The notes beneath the pieces were generated by a model. The model searched no databases. It was given only the letters and a program-made list of their open reading frames with translations, and was not told where the DNA came from. Below, piece by piece: positions 41,435 through 48,812 of a stretch of 48,874 nucleotides of DNA. The translations under genes were made by a program, and so were the position numbers. The DNA is from Alphaproteobacteria bacterium. Its GTDB lineage: Bacteria > Pseudomonadota > Alphaproteobacteria > Ferrovibrionales > Ferrovibrionaceae. Numbering within the stretch: the stretch's first letter is position 1; each line of letters begins with the position of its first letter. The stretch covers positions 1 through 48,874 of the forward strand of contig JAHCJR010000017.1 of the NCBI GenBank assembly GCA_026126165.1, in the 5' to 3' direction.

Positions 41435-42781
41435 ATGACGGCGCCCAAGGTACATGCGAACCTCTCCGCCGGCCTCAATGCAAGGCTGCGCAAGTCGCCG
41501 AGCGAGATCCGGCGCATGCTGGAACTGCATGAACTCTATCTCCGGCGCAAGGGAGGCATCCCTGCCGATCTGACCTTGCAAAGCCTGGCCGGCGTGGTCC
41601 TGCGCGGCATCAACCTGACCGGCGCCAAGCTGGCCGGGGCCGACCTGACGGATGGCGATTTCCAGGGCGCCATCTTCGACAAATGCGACCTCTTCAGCGC
41701 CGACCTGACACGGGCCAACCTGCGCGACGCATCCTTCGTCGGCGCCGATCTGCGCGGGGTCATCCTGCGCGAGGCGAACCTGCGCGGCGCGCGCCTGCCC
41801 GATGTCGATCTGCGCGCCGGCAACCTGCTTTCCGTCGCGCCGGGCGGCAGCGGCTTCAAGTTCGCGCGCGCCGACATGGGCAAGGTTGACCTGACCGGTG
41901 CGGCGCTGGCCGGCGCCAACATCTCCGGCGCGAACCTGCGCCAGGCGACGCTTTCCACCGCCGATCTCACGGGCGCCGATCTGACCGGGGCGATCCTGAC
42001 CAGGGCCAAGCTGATCGGCACGCGCCTCTCCGGCGCGAAGCTCGCCGGCTGCGACCTCTCCAGGGCGGATCTCGCCGCCGCCGATCTGCGCGGTGCCGAT
42101 CTGGCGGGCGCCAGCGTCGAAGGCGCCAATCTCGAGGGCAGCGACCTTTCCGGCGCCAATATCCCCGATGTCGATTTCTCCACCGCCAACCTGGCCGGTG
42201 CCAGGATCAATCTCTCCATGTCGAGCCTTTCCCTGGAGATCCAGGGCCTGATCGAACAGCACCGGCTCTGGGCGGCGAGCCAGGGCGCCAATGGCGCGCA
42301 GGCGGACCTCTCCGGCCGCAGCTTCGCCTGCATCGACTTCAAGGGAATCGATTTCTCCGGCGCCAATTTCGCGGGTTGCGACCTCTCCGGCGCCAATTTC
42401 ACCGAGGCCATCCTGGTGATGGCCAATCTCGCCCAGGCCAATCTTCAGCGCGCCGAACTGGCGCGCGCCAATCTGGGCGGCGCCAATCTCGAGGCGGCGG
42501 ATCTGACCGGCGCCGACCTGACCGGTGCGCGCTTCACGCCGGTGGAGATCAAGCGGCCGGATGGCAGCTCGACCGGACGCTTCTGGCCCAGCAACCTGGC
42601 CGGCGCAAACCTGCGCGCGGCGCGTCTGGCCGGTGCCTGCCTGACCGGAGCCAGCCTGCGCGGCGCCAATCTTTCCGAAGCCGATCTCACCGGCGCGGAC
42701 CTGCGCGAGGCGCGGCTCGATGACGCAAATCTCGAGGGTGCCAGGATGGACGGAGCGAAGCTCCCCGGCGGGTCTGTCTGA
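41435..42781 (+). CDS. Double pentapeptide-repeat protein
   Basis: A 448-residue protein built of two right-handed quadrilateral beta-helices. Pentapeptide A(D/N)LxG-type repeats occupy about residues 50-262 and 290-445. Each domain is preceded by a helix of the same kind: EIRRMLELHELYLRRKG (about 24-40) and EIQGLIEQHRLWAASQG (about 267-283). The second domain is interrupted near residues 368-388 by a non-repeat loop, FTPVEIKRPDGSSTGRFW. There is no signal peptide. Some family members mimic DNA and bind gyrase, but most have no known function, and nothing here indicates one. It converges on the hydratase gene with 15 bases between stops. Confidence 0.92.
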   Translation: MTAPKVHANLSAGLNARLRKSPSEIRRMLELHELYLRRKGGIPADLTLQSLAGVVLRGINLTGAKLAGADLTDGDFQGAIFDKCDLFSADLTRANLRDASFVGADLRGVILREANLRGARLPDVDLRAGNLLSVAPGGSGFKFARADMGKVDLTGAALAGANISGANLRQATLSTADLTGADLTGAILTRAKLIGTRLSGAKLAGCDLSRADLAAADLRGADLAGASVEGANLEGSDLSGANIPDVDFSTANLAGARINLSMSSLSLEIQGLIEQHRLWAASQGANGAQADLSGRSFACIDFKGIDFSGANFAGCDLSGANFTEAILVMANLAQANLQRAELARANLGGANLEAADLTGADLTGARFTPVEIKRPDGSSTGRFWPSNLAGANLRAARLAGACLTGASLRGANLSEADLTGADLREARLDDANLEGARMDGAKLPGGSV

Positions 42782-42796
42782 CCCGGCAGCGCCGCT

Positions 42797-43588
42797 TCAG
42801 GAGAACTTGACGATGGCCTCGCCCAGCGCGCCAATGGCCGCCGTCACTTCCTGGCCAGCGCGCGGGAACTGGGTCGCGGCGAGGCTCCCGGTCATCACCA
42901 GCGATCCCGCCTCGAGCGCCAGGCCCTGCGCCGCCATGTGATTGGCGAGCCAGGCGAGCGCCGCGAAAGGATGCCCGCCCATGACATCGCTGCCCCGCCC
43001 CGTGCCGCGGGTGTCGCCATTTATCCGGATCACGCCTTCCTGCGCGGCGAGGTCGAGCTGCTGCCAGTCATGGATGGCCGGCCCGAGCACGACGCCGCGA
43101 TTGAAGGCATTGTCGGCGATCAGGGTCATGGCATCGAGCGATTTGTAGTCGGCGGCGCGATCGTCGACCAGTTCGATGCCCACATGCAGCGCCGCCACGG
43201 CGAGGCTCACCCGCTCCAGATCGTAAGGCGCGCCCTCCGGCGCCAGAGCCCGGCCGAGACGCACCGCGACCTCGCATTCGACGCCGACGCGGACATAGTC
43301 GGTCAGGTTGAGGGTGACGCCCGATTCATGAATGTCGCGCGCCAGGATGCGGCCGGCGATGGGCTTGAAGTACTTGACCATCTCCTGCATGACTTGCGTG
43401 GTCAGCGCGATCTTCGCGCCGGCCATCGGGCCGGCCTCGGCGCCAAGCCGCGCGCATAGCGCCGCCTGCACCTCGTAGGCCTCCGCATCGTTCGCCGGAT
43501 GCAGTGGCCCGGGCAAAGCCGCGAACATGCGGCGCGCCTCGCGCTCCGCCAGCAGCCAGTCGGCCGCCTTCTCGATCTTGACCGTCAT
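42797..43588 (-). CDS. 2-keto-4-pentenoate hydratase-like protein
   Basis: A 263-residue enzyme of the MhpD/fumarylacetoacetase-like fold, which hydrates 2-hydroxypenta-2,4-dienoates in aromatic meta-cleavage or decarboxylates related oxo acids. Family features are GAKIALTTQVMQEM, the metal-ligand region VGVECEVAVRLGR, ALHVGIELVDDR and the closing SLVMTGSL...FPRAGQEVTA. The ATG at 43588 gives MTVKIEKAADWLLAE, the normal start; upstream residues are Cys/Ser-rich and non-homologous. It may belong with the aromatic monooxygenase at 13813, though that is 29 kb away. Confidence 0.88.
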   Translation of the reverse strand: MTVKIEKAADWLLAEREARRMFAALPGPLHPANDAEAYEVQAALCARLGAEAGPMAGAKIALTTQVMQEMVKYFKPIAGRILARDIHESGVTLNLTDYVRVGVECEVAVRLGRALAPEGAPYDLERVSLAVAALHVGIELVDDRAADYKSLDAMTLIADNAFNRGVVLGPAIHDWQQLDLAAQEGVIRINGDTRGTGRGSDVMGGHPFAALAWLANHMAAQGLALEAGSLVMTGSLAATQFPRAGQEVTAAIGALGEAIVKFS

Positions 43589-43661
43589 GCCCCGTCCACC
43601 CTCCGAGACTGCCCCGTGCCGCAGTCTGCCCCGGCGAGGGGCGCGAGGGCAACCCGCCCGG

Positions 43662-44396
43662 TTAGAGCACGTCCAGCATGGATGCGACGAGCGGGTGGCG
43701 CACCACGTCGCGCTGGCCGAGCTGCACCACCGCGATGCCGGGCAGCGGCTCGAGCCGGCGCGCCACGTCGGCAAGACCGGAGAGATTCGGCAAAAGGTCG
43801 GTCTGATCCGGATCGCCGGTCAGCACCATCACCGAATGCCAGCCAAGCCGGGTGAGCAGCATCTTGATCTGCCCATAGGTGCAGTTCTGCGCTTCGTCGA
43901 TCACCACGAAGCAGTTGTTGAGCGTGCGGCCGCGCATGTAGGCGATCGGCGCGATCTCGATCGAGCCGTCGGCGATCAGGCTGCGCAGGCGTTTGCCGCC
44001 CAGCCGGTCGTTGAGCGCATCGTAGAGCGGCCGCAAGTAGGGAGAGAGCTTCTCCGCCAGATCGCCCGGCAGATAGCCGAGATTCTCCCCCGCCTCCACC
44101 GCCGGGCGGGAGAGCACGATGCGCCCCACCTTGCCGGATTCGAAGGCCTCCACCGCGGCCGCCACCGCAAGGTAGGTCTTGCCCGTCCCGGCCGGGCCGA
44201 CGGCGATGGTCAGACTGTGCGTCTGGATCGCCTCCATGAGAACTTCCTGCGCCGGGCTCTGCGGCCGCACCTTGCGCACATAGCTCTTCTCCCGTTCGTC
44301 GACATCGACCGGGCTCCAGCCGCGCTCACCAAACAGCGGCTGGACGTTGCCCTCGCCGGAACGCGACTTCGCGGCATGGCGCATGCGTTTGGCCAT
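43662..44396 (-). CDS. PhoH family protein, short form
   Basis: A 244-residue ATPase of the PhoH family, shorter than the usual 320-350 residues because the N-terminal KH-like region of PhoL/YbeZ is missing. Walker A GPAGTGKT is at 67-74, and further motifs are LSRPAVEAGENLGYLPGD, Walker B FVVIDEAQN and LTGDPDQTD. PhoH proteins are helicase-like and often linked to YbeY and RNA metabolism; none of the usual partners is nearby. The region upstream carries a terminator-like hairpin inside the leader (44428-44457), so expression may be controlled by attenuation. Confidence 0.9.
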   Translation of the reverse strand: MAKRMRHAAKSRSGEGNVQPLFGERGWSPVDVDEREKSYVRKVRPQSPAQEVLMEAIQTHSLTIAVGPAGTGKTYLAVAAAVEAFESGKVGRIVLSRPAVEAGENLGYLPGDLAEKLSPYLRPLYDALNDRLGGKRLRSLIADGSIEIAPIAYMRGRTLNNCFVVIDEAQNCTYGQIKMLLTRLGWHSVMVLTGDPDQTDLLPNLSGLADVARRLEPLPGIAVVQLGQRDVVRHPLVASMLDVL

Positions 44397-44427
44397 TCTG
44401 GATCCTTCCCTGAACCTGGACGTGCCA

Positions 44428-44457
44428 CAAACGAGAAAAGCCTCCCATACGGGAGGC
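44428..44457 (-). terminator. Terminator-like hairpin in the phoH leader
   Basis: A perfect 7-bp stem (44440-44446 with 44451-44457, loop of four bases), followed on the minus strand by TTTTCTCGTTTG. It ends about 30 bases before the phoH ATG. There is no complete minus-strand gene upstream for it to terminate, so it may be an attenuator in the phoH leader or the end of a small RNA transcribed from about 44480-44700. Confidence 0.6.
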
Positions 44458-44479
44458 CCTGAGCAACGATTGTCTGTTT

Positions 44480-44530
44480 GCGATCGGATTGCCGGCTGCG
44501 ATCGGATTGCCGGCTGCGATCGGATTGCCG
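44480..44530. repeat. 18-bp tandem repeat, nearly three copies
   Basis: GCGATCGGATTGCCGGCT occurs exactly at 44480-44497 and 44498-44515, and its first 15 bases again at 44516-44530. It lies in the 367-base gap between phoH and the alpha/beta hydrolase gene. The number of copies is too small and the unit too short for a CRISPR; slippage expansion or a clustered binding site are options. Confidence 0.9.
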
Positions 44531-44623
44531 ATGCGGGGCCGGCATGGATGGCGGGCCATGCCCCTGAGCCTGGAAAAAGCTGTACGAACGAACTCCGGAA
44601 TCGACAACGCCACCTCGATCACC

Positions 44624-44684
44624 GAATTCAACCGACACGCCGAGGATATCGGCAAGCCTCCTCGCTGTCAGCAGATATTGTGTT
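44624..44684 (-). pseudogene. Possible remnant of an XRE-type helix-turn-helix gene
   Basis: On the minus strand one frame reads TQYLLTARRLADILGVSVEF, which resembles the last part of an XRE/Cro-type DNA-binding domain, where a sequence such as L-x-x-LADxLGVSxxxL is usual. A stop codon lies immediately upstream in the same frame, and the sequence downstream does not continue as a recognisable protein. This suggests a decayed regulator, but the match is short and could be chance. Confidence 0.25.
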
Positions 44685-44763
44685 TGTCGTCAAAGCTTCA
44701 CACCATACTTTGCAGAAATGTCACTCTGGCCCGCGGCGAGGCATGGACCTATCCTGTCGCGCC

Positions 44764-45729
44764 ATGGGCAAGCTCCTCATCTATGCCGCCGGGTCAGGCC
44801 TCGTCTTGCTCCTGCTCGGGCTGCTGGCCTGGAGCGCGCATCTCAACCGCGAGGCCGAGCGCCGCTTCCCGGCCACGGGCGCATTCATCGAAGTGGAAAA
44901 TCTGCGGCTGCATTACACCGACAGCGGCGGCGGGCGAACCATCGTCCTGGTCCATGGCGCGAATTCCGCGCTCCAGGACTGGGAGAGCGGCGTGCGCCAG
45001 ACACTGCAGCGAACCTTCCGCGTCATCGCCTTCGATCGGCCCGGGCATGGCTACAGCGAGCGGCACTGGGATCGCGCGCCGACACCCGCCGAACAGGCGC
45101 GGCTGCTGCGCTTCGCATTGCGCCAGCTCGGCGTCGAGCGGCCGATCCTGGTGGGTTTCTCCTGGTCCGGCAGCCTGGTCATGGCCTACGGCCTCGACTA
45201 TCCCGACGAGGTGGCGGCCGTGGTGACGGTCGCCGGCGCCCTCTACGACTGGCCCTCGCCGATCGGCGCCATCTATCAGATCGCCGGCTGGCCGGTGCTC
45301 GGCAGCTTCCTCGCCCATGCCATCGTGCCGGCCTATGCCCATGCCTTCGCCGACGAGCTGAGCCGCGACGTCTTCGCGCCCCAGCCGCTGGGCGACAGTC
45401 TCGGCCGGGCGCCGGTGCCGCTCGCGGTGCGGCCCGCGAGCTTCCTGACCAATGCCGAGGAACGGCGCATCCTCAAGCCGTTCCTCGCCCTGCAGAAGAC
45501 CCGGTATGGCGAGTTCCGGCCACCGCTCGTCGTCCTGACCGGAACGGCGGATCGCGTGGTCAGCCCCGACATTCATTCGCGGGCCCTGGCACGGACCGCG
45601 CCGCAGGCCGAGCTGATCGAGATAGCCGGCGCGGGGCATGCGCTGCCTTACACCCATCCGCAGCGGATCGTCGATGCCGTCCTGCGCGCGCATGTTCGCG
45701 CGCAGGCGATCGGCCGCATTCCGTACTAG
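44764..45729 (+). CDS. Alpha/beta hydrolase, membrane-anchored
   Basis: A 321-residue alpha/beta-hydrolase-fold protein with one N-terminal hydrophobic helix (residues 4-24), so it is probably tethered to the inner membrane with the enzyme outside the cytoplasm, or exported. The oxyanion motif is VLVHGANSALQDW, the nucleophile elbow is GFSWSG with Ser133 (the usual last Gly of G-x-S-x-G is Ser), the acid Asp is in TGTADRVV and the His in GAGHALPYTHP. No clear ribosome-binding site precedes the ATG. It is 20 bases ahead of the dehydrogenase gene and may supply that pathway by hydrolysing an ester or lactone; this is inference. Confidence 0.88.
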   Translation: MGKLLIYAAGSGLVLLLLGLLAWSAHLNREAERRFPATGAFIEVENLRLHYTDSGGGRTIVLVHGANSALQDWESGVRQTLQRTFRVIAFDRPGHGYSERHWDRAPTPAEQARLLRFALRQLGVERPILVGFSWSGSLVMAYGLDYPDEVAAVVTVAGALYDWPSPIGAIYQIAGWPVLGSFLAHAIVPAYAHAFADELSRDVFAPQPLGDSLGRAPVPLAVRPASFLTNAEERRILKPFLALQKTRYGEFRPPLVVLTGTADRVVSPDIHSRALARTAPQAELIEIAGAGHALPYTHPQRIVDAVLRAHVRAQAIGRIPY

Positions 45730-45749
45730 AGCGGCGACGGAGAAGCGGC

Positions 45750-46958
45750 ATGGCGCAGCAGCAGGCCACGGACTGGCGCGAGATGCGCGGACGGGTCCTC
45801 CGTTTCGTCGAGGAGCGGGTCTATCCGCTGGAAGGTGCGCTCGACGACGCACCCTTCGAGGACTACATGCGTCTGATGCGGCCGCTGATGGAGGAAGCCA
45901 AGGCGGCCGGCCTGTGGGCGCTCGGCCATCCGCGCGAGATCGGTGGCCAGGGCATGCCCTTCATGGACTATGTCCATGTCAACGAGGTGATCGGCCGCTC
46001 GGAGCATGCGATGGTGGCGCTCGGCACCCATTCGCTGCAGGACTCGATCATGCTGCATCTCTATGCGCCGCCCGAGTGGCGCGAGAGGTACCTGAAGCCG
46101 CTGGTTGCCGGCGATGTCTTTCCCTCGGTCGGCATCACCGAACCCGATGTCGCCTCTTCCGACCCGACCCAGCTCCGCACGACCGCGCGACTGGAGGGGG
46201 ATCATTGGGTCATCGAGGGACGGAAATGGTTCACCACCTGGGCCGGGCGCGCCGCCTACACGACCGTTTTCGCGCGCACTGAACCGGAAGATGTGCCGGC
46301 GCATGACGCCTTCAGCATGATCGTCGTGCCCACTTCGAGCCCCGGCTACAGAATCCTGCGCGAAACCCCGGTGCTCGGCATGCGCGGCGGGCATTGCGAG
46401 GTGCTCTACGACCGGGTGCGGGTGCCGCGCCGGAACCTGCTCGGGGAACGCGGCCAGGGCTTCCGCATCGCGCAGAAACGGCTGGGGCCGGGTCGCATCT
46501 TTCATTGCATGCGCTGGCTCGGCCAGGCGCAGCGCGCCTTCGATCTCATGTGCGCCCGCGCCCGCGAGCGCGTGGCCTTCGGCTCGCCGCTCGCCGACAA
46601 ACAACTCGTGCAGAAGATGGTTTTCGATTCCGCAGCCGAGATCCAGGCCTGCCGCCTGCTCACCCTCGATGCCGCGCGGCGCATGGACGAAGGCGACGAA
46701 GCAAGGGTCGAGATCGGCCTGATCAAGGTGGCGGGCGCGCGCATGCTGCACGAGGTCATCGATCGCGCCATCCAGGTGCATGGCGCGCTCGGACTGACGC
46801 CGGACACCCCGCTCGAGCGCATGTATCGCCATGCCCGCTTCGCCCGGATCTATGACGGGCCGGACGAGGTGCATATCCAGTCGGTCGCCCGCCGCATCCT
46901 CGGCGCCTATCGCCAGGGAAGCTGGGACTTCGGCGCCCGCGACCGGGAGGGAGGGTGA
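45750..46958 (+). CDS. Acyl-CoA dehydrogenase, ACAD10/11-like (LvaC-like)
   Basis: A 402-residue flavoprotein of the acyl-CoA dehydrogenase fold, in the branch that includes human ACAD10/ACAD11 and Pseudomonas LvaC. The FAD region is VGITEPDVASSDPTQL and the late motif is VHGALGLTPDTPLERMYRHAR. Where ordinary members have the catalytic Glu of YEGTSQIQ, this one has Asp in IYDGPDEVH, a signature of this branch. In the lva pathway such enzymes act on the phosphorylated 4-hydroxyacyl-CoA produced by a kinase. Here the kinase gene follows with a GTGA overlap, as expected. The substrate is inferred from that neighbourhood. Confidence 0.88.
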   Translation: MAQQQATDWREMRGRVLRFVEERVYPLEGALDDAPFEDYMRLMRPLMEEAKAAGLWALGHPREIGGQGMPFMDYVHVNEVIGRSEHAMVALGTHSLQDSIMLHLYAPPEWRERYLKPLVAGDVFPSVGITEPDVASSDPTQLRTTARLEGDHWVIEGRKWFTTWAGRAAYTTVFARTEPEDVPAHDAFSMIVVPTSSPGYRILRETPVLGMRGGHCEVLYDRVRVPRRNLLGERGQGFRIAQKRLGPGRIFHCMRWLGQAQRAFDLMCARARERVAFGSPLADKQLVQKMVFDSAAEIQACRLLTLDAARRMDEGDEARVEIGLIKVAGARMLHEVIDRAIQVHGALGLTPDTPLERMYRHARFARIYDGPDEVHIQSVARRILGAYRQGSWDFGARDREGG

Positions 46959-47959
46959 GCAAGGCGCTGGCCCGGACCCTGGCCCGGCGCGCCGGCGCAT
47001 GCCTGGGCGCGGATGTGCAAGTGGCCGATCTGCGGCGACTTCCCGGCGGCGCCTCACGCGAGACCTGGAGCTTCGATGCGACCCTGCCGGACGGACGGCG
47101 CCTGCCGCTCATCCTGCGCCGCGACCCTGGCGGACGGACCCACGACGATCTCACGCGCGCGGTCGGCGAATTCGGCATCGGCCGCGATACCGAGCGGCGC
47201 CTGCTGGAGATGCTGGCGCCGGCAGGCATCTCCGCCCCGCCCGTGCGCTTCGCCCTGTCCGAGGAGGAAGGCGGCGGCTTCGTCATGGACCGGCTGCGGG
47301 GCGAGACCGGCCCGCGGCGCATCCTCAACGACGCGGCATACGCCGCGGCGCGCGAGCGCCTCGCGGCCGATTGCGGCCTTGCCCTTGCCAGGCTGCATGC
47401 CCTGCCATTGCCGGACCTGCCGCCCCTGCCCGATCTCGATGCCTTGACCCAGATCCGCTTCTGGCGCGGCATGCTCGATCATCTCGACGTGGCGCAGCCG
47501 GTCTTCGAGCATGCGCTGAACTGGCTCGAGGATCGCCGGCCGGAGCGGCACCGGCGCGTGCTGGTCCATGGCGATTTCCGCCTCGGCAACCTGCTGGTCG
47601 ACGAAACCGGACTGGTTGCGGCCCTCGACTGGGAACTGGCCCATCTCGGCGATCCGCTCGAGGATCTGGGCTGGCTCTGCGTGCGTTCATGGCGTTTCGG
47701 CGGTGCGCGACCGGTAGGCGGCTTCGGCGATCGGGAGGCGCTTTACGCGGCCTATGAGCGGGCCGGAGGCGGGCCGGTCGGCCGGCGAGAGGCGCATTAC
47801 TGGGAGGTCTTCGGCACCCTGCGATGGGGCGGTATCTGCCTGATCCAGGCCTTTACCCATTTGCGCGGCCTGCACCGGTCGGTGGAACTCGCGGCCGTCG
47901 GGCGGCGCGTCACGGAGACCGAGCATGACCTGCTCAAACTGCTGGATGAGGGAGGCTGA
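46955..47959 (+). CDS. APH-like phosphotransferase (LvaA/ACAD10-11 kinase type)
   Basis: A 334-residue kinase of the aminoglycoside phosphotransferase-like superfamily. The catalytic loop VLVHGDFRLGNLLV and the metal-binding ALDWELAHLGDPLEDLGW are clear. The N-terminal Gly-rich loop is LPGGASRETW. Homologues paired with acyl-CoA dehydrogenases phosphorylate the 4-hydroxyl of 4-hydroxyacyl-CoAs, and in animals kinase and dehydrogenase are fused in ACAD10/11. The GTG start overlaps the upstream stop codon (GTGA at 46955-46958), with GGGAGGGAGG before it. It is very unlikely to be an antibiotic resistance gene. Confidence 0.88.
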   Translation: MSKALARTLARRAGACLGADVQVADLRRLPGGASRETWSFDATLPDGRRLPLILRRDPGGRTHDDLTRAVGEFGIGRDTERRLLEMLAPAGISAPPVRFALSEEEGGGFVMDRLRGETGPRRILNDAAYAAARERLAADCGLALARLHALPLPDLPPLPDLDALTQIRFWRGMLDHLDVAQPVFEHALNWLEDRRPERHRRVLVHGDFRLGNLLVDETGLVAALDWELAHLGDPLEDLGWLCVRSWRFGGARPVGGFGDREALYAAYERAGGGPVGRREAHYWEVFGTLRWGGICLIQAFTHLRGLHRSVELAAVGRRVTETEHDLLKLLDEGG

Positions 47960-47960
47960 G

Positions 47961-48317
47961 ATGCAGGAGCGGCCCGATGCGGGCGAGCTGCTTGAGGCGA
48001 TCGGGGAGTTTCTCGCACGCGAGGTGCGGCCGAAGCTCGATCCGGTCGGAGCCTTTCACGCGCGCGTGGCGGAACGGCTGCTCGAGCTGCTGCGGCGCGA
48101 ATGGCGGGACGGACCGGCGGCCGACCGCGCGGAGCATGCGAGGCTTCGTGCGCTGCTGGGCGGCGAGGGCACGCTCGCGGAACTCAACCGCCGCCTCGCC
48201 CGCGACATCCGCGCCCGTCGCCTGGCCGGCCGGGAGGCGGAGCTGGTCGACCATCTCAAGGCCACGGTGGCGGACCGGCTCGCCATCGACAACCCGAGGC
48301 ATGCCGGGGCGCCATGA
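47961..48317 (+). CDS. DUF6285 protein (LvaB-like)
   Basis: A 118-residue helical protein beginning MQERPDAGELLEAIGEFLAREVRPKLD, with FHARVAERLLELLRREW and a conserved end LKATVADRLAIDNPRH, matching DUF6285. Members are encoded next to LvaA-type kinases; in Pseudomonas putida the equivalent small subunit LvaB is needed for activity of the kinase LvaA. GGGAGG precedes the ATG, which is one base after the kinase stop. It completes a dehydrogenase-kinase-small-subunit set. Its molecular role is not established. Confidence 0.82.
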   Translation: MQERPDAGELLEAIGEFLAREVRPKLDPVGAFHARVAERLLELLRREWRDGPAADRAEHARLRALLGGEGTLAELNRRLARDIRARRLAGREAELVDHLKATVADRLAIDNPRHAGAP

Positions 48318-48751
48318 GCGGCCTTGAGAACGGCATCGCAGCCGATCTTGCGCGCGGCGTGAGCCGCTACCTGATGGATGCCGGCTTCAGCGTGCTGACC
48401 GAACTTCCGCTGCGCAACTGGCGCCGGGTCGACGTGATCGGCATCGACCGCCGGAACCGGGTCTGCATCGTCGAGATCAAGTCCGGTCCGCAGGACTTCC
48501 TGTCCGACCGGAAATGGCATGAGTATCTGGATTATTGCGACCTGTTCTATTTCGCCGTGGCGGCGGGCTTTCCGCGCGAGATCCTGCCGCCGGAGCCCGG
48601 CCTGATCCTGGCCGACCGCTATGGCGGCGCGGTAATCCGCGATGCGCCCGAGAACCGCATCGCCGCGCATGTGCGCAAGGAAGTGACGCTTCGCTTCGCC
48701 CGCAAGGCTGCCGACCGGCTGAATATCGACCTGCGCGAACGCGAACGCTGA
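48314..48751 (+). CDS. mmcB: MmcB family DNA repair protein
   Basis: A 145-residue protein with a PD-(D/E)xK nuclease-like core: RRVDVIGIDRRNRVCIVEIKSGPQDFLSDRKWHEYLDYCD, in which the Asp and the Glu-x-Lys of the fold can be picked out, followed by DLFYFAVAAGFPREILPPEPGLILADRYG. MmcB is an alphaproteobacterial protein linked to mitomycin C resistance and the DNA damage response. The ATG overlaps the DUF6285 stop (ATGA), so it is translated with a catabolic operon, an odd place for a repair gene. I see no SOS box directly upstream. Confidence 0.88.
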   Translation: MSGLENGIAADLARGVSRYLMDAGFSVLTELPLRNWRRVDVIGIDRRNRVCIVEIKSGPQDFLSDRKWHEYLDYCDLFYFAVAAGFPREILPPEPGLILADRYGGAVIRDAPENRIAAHVRKEVTLRFARKAADRLNIDLRERER

Positions 48752-48754
48752 CGA

Positions 48755-48787
48755 AAAAAGAAGGGCCGCCCCATGCGGGGCGGCCCT
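48755..48787 (-). terminator. Intrinsic terminator of groEL
   Basis: A perfect 11-bp stem (48762-48772 with 48777-48787) and a 4-base loop, followed on the minus strand by TCTTTTTTCG. It is 25 bases past the groEL stop and also lies between two convergent genes; on the plus strand there is no T-run, so it is mainly a groEL terminator. Confidence 0.9.
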
Positions 48788-48812
48788 GTGGATGCGACGC
48801 TCGTCCGAGCGA

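Larger units (their letters stand above)
44397..44763. other. Divergent intergenic region of phoH and the hydrolase operon
   Basis: This 367-base gap contains the terminator-like hairpin (44440-44457), the 18-bp tandem repeat (44480-44530), a possible helix-turn-helix gene remnant (44624-44684) and an A/T-rich patch at about 44671-44720 that probably holds promoters. I see no complete gene. It is the most structured non-coding stretch in the window. Confidence 0.6.

Noticed and set aside
44480-44530. Tandem repeat as a CRISPR array
   Set aside because: The units are contiguous without spacers, only about three copies exist, and there are no cas genes.
46955-47959. APH-like gene as an aminoglycoside resistance gene
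   Set aside because: It overlaps an ACAD11-like dehydrogenase gene and is followed by DUF6285, the context of hydroxyacyl-CoA kinases.
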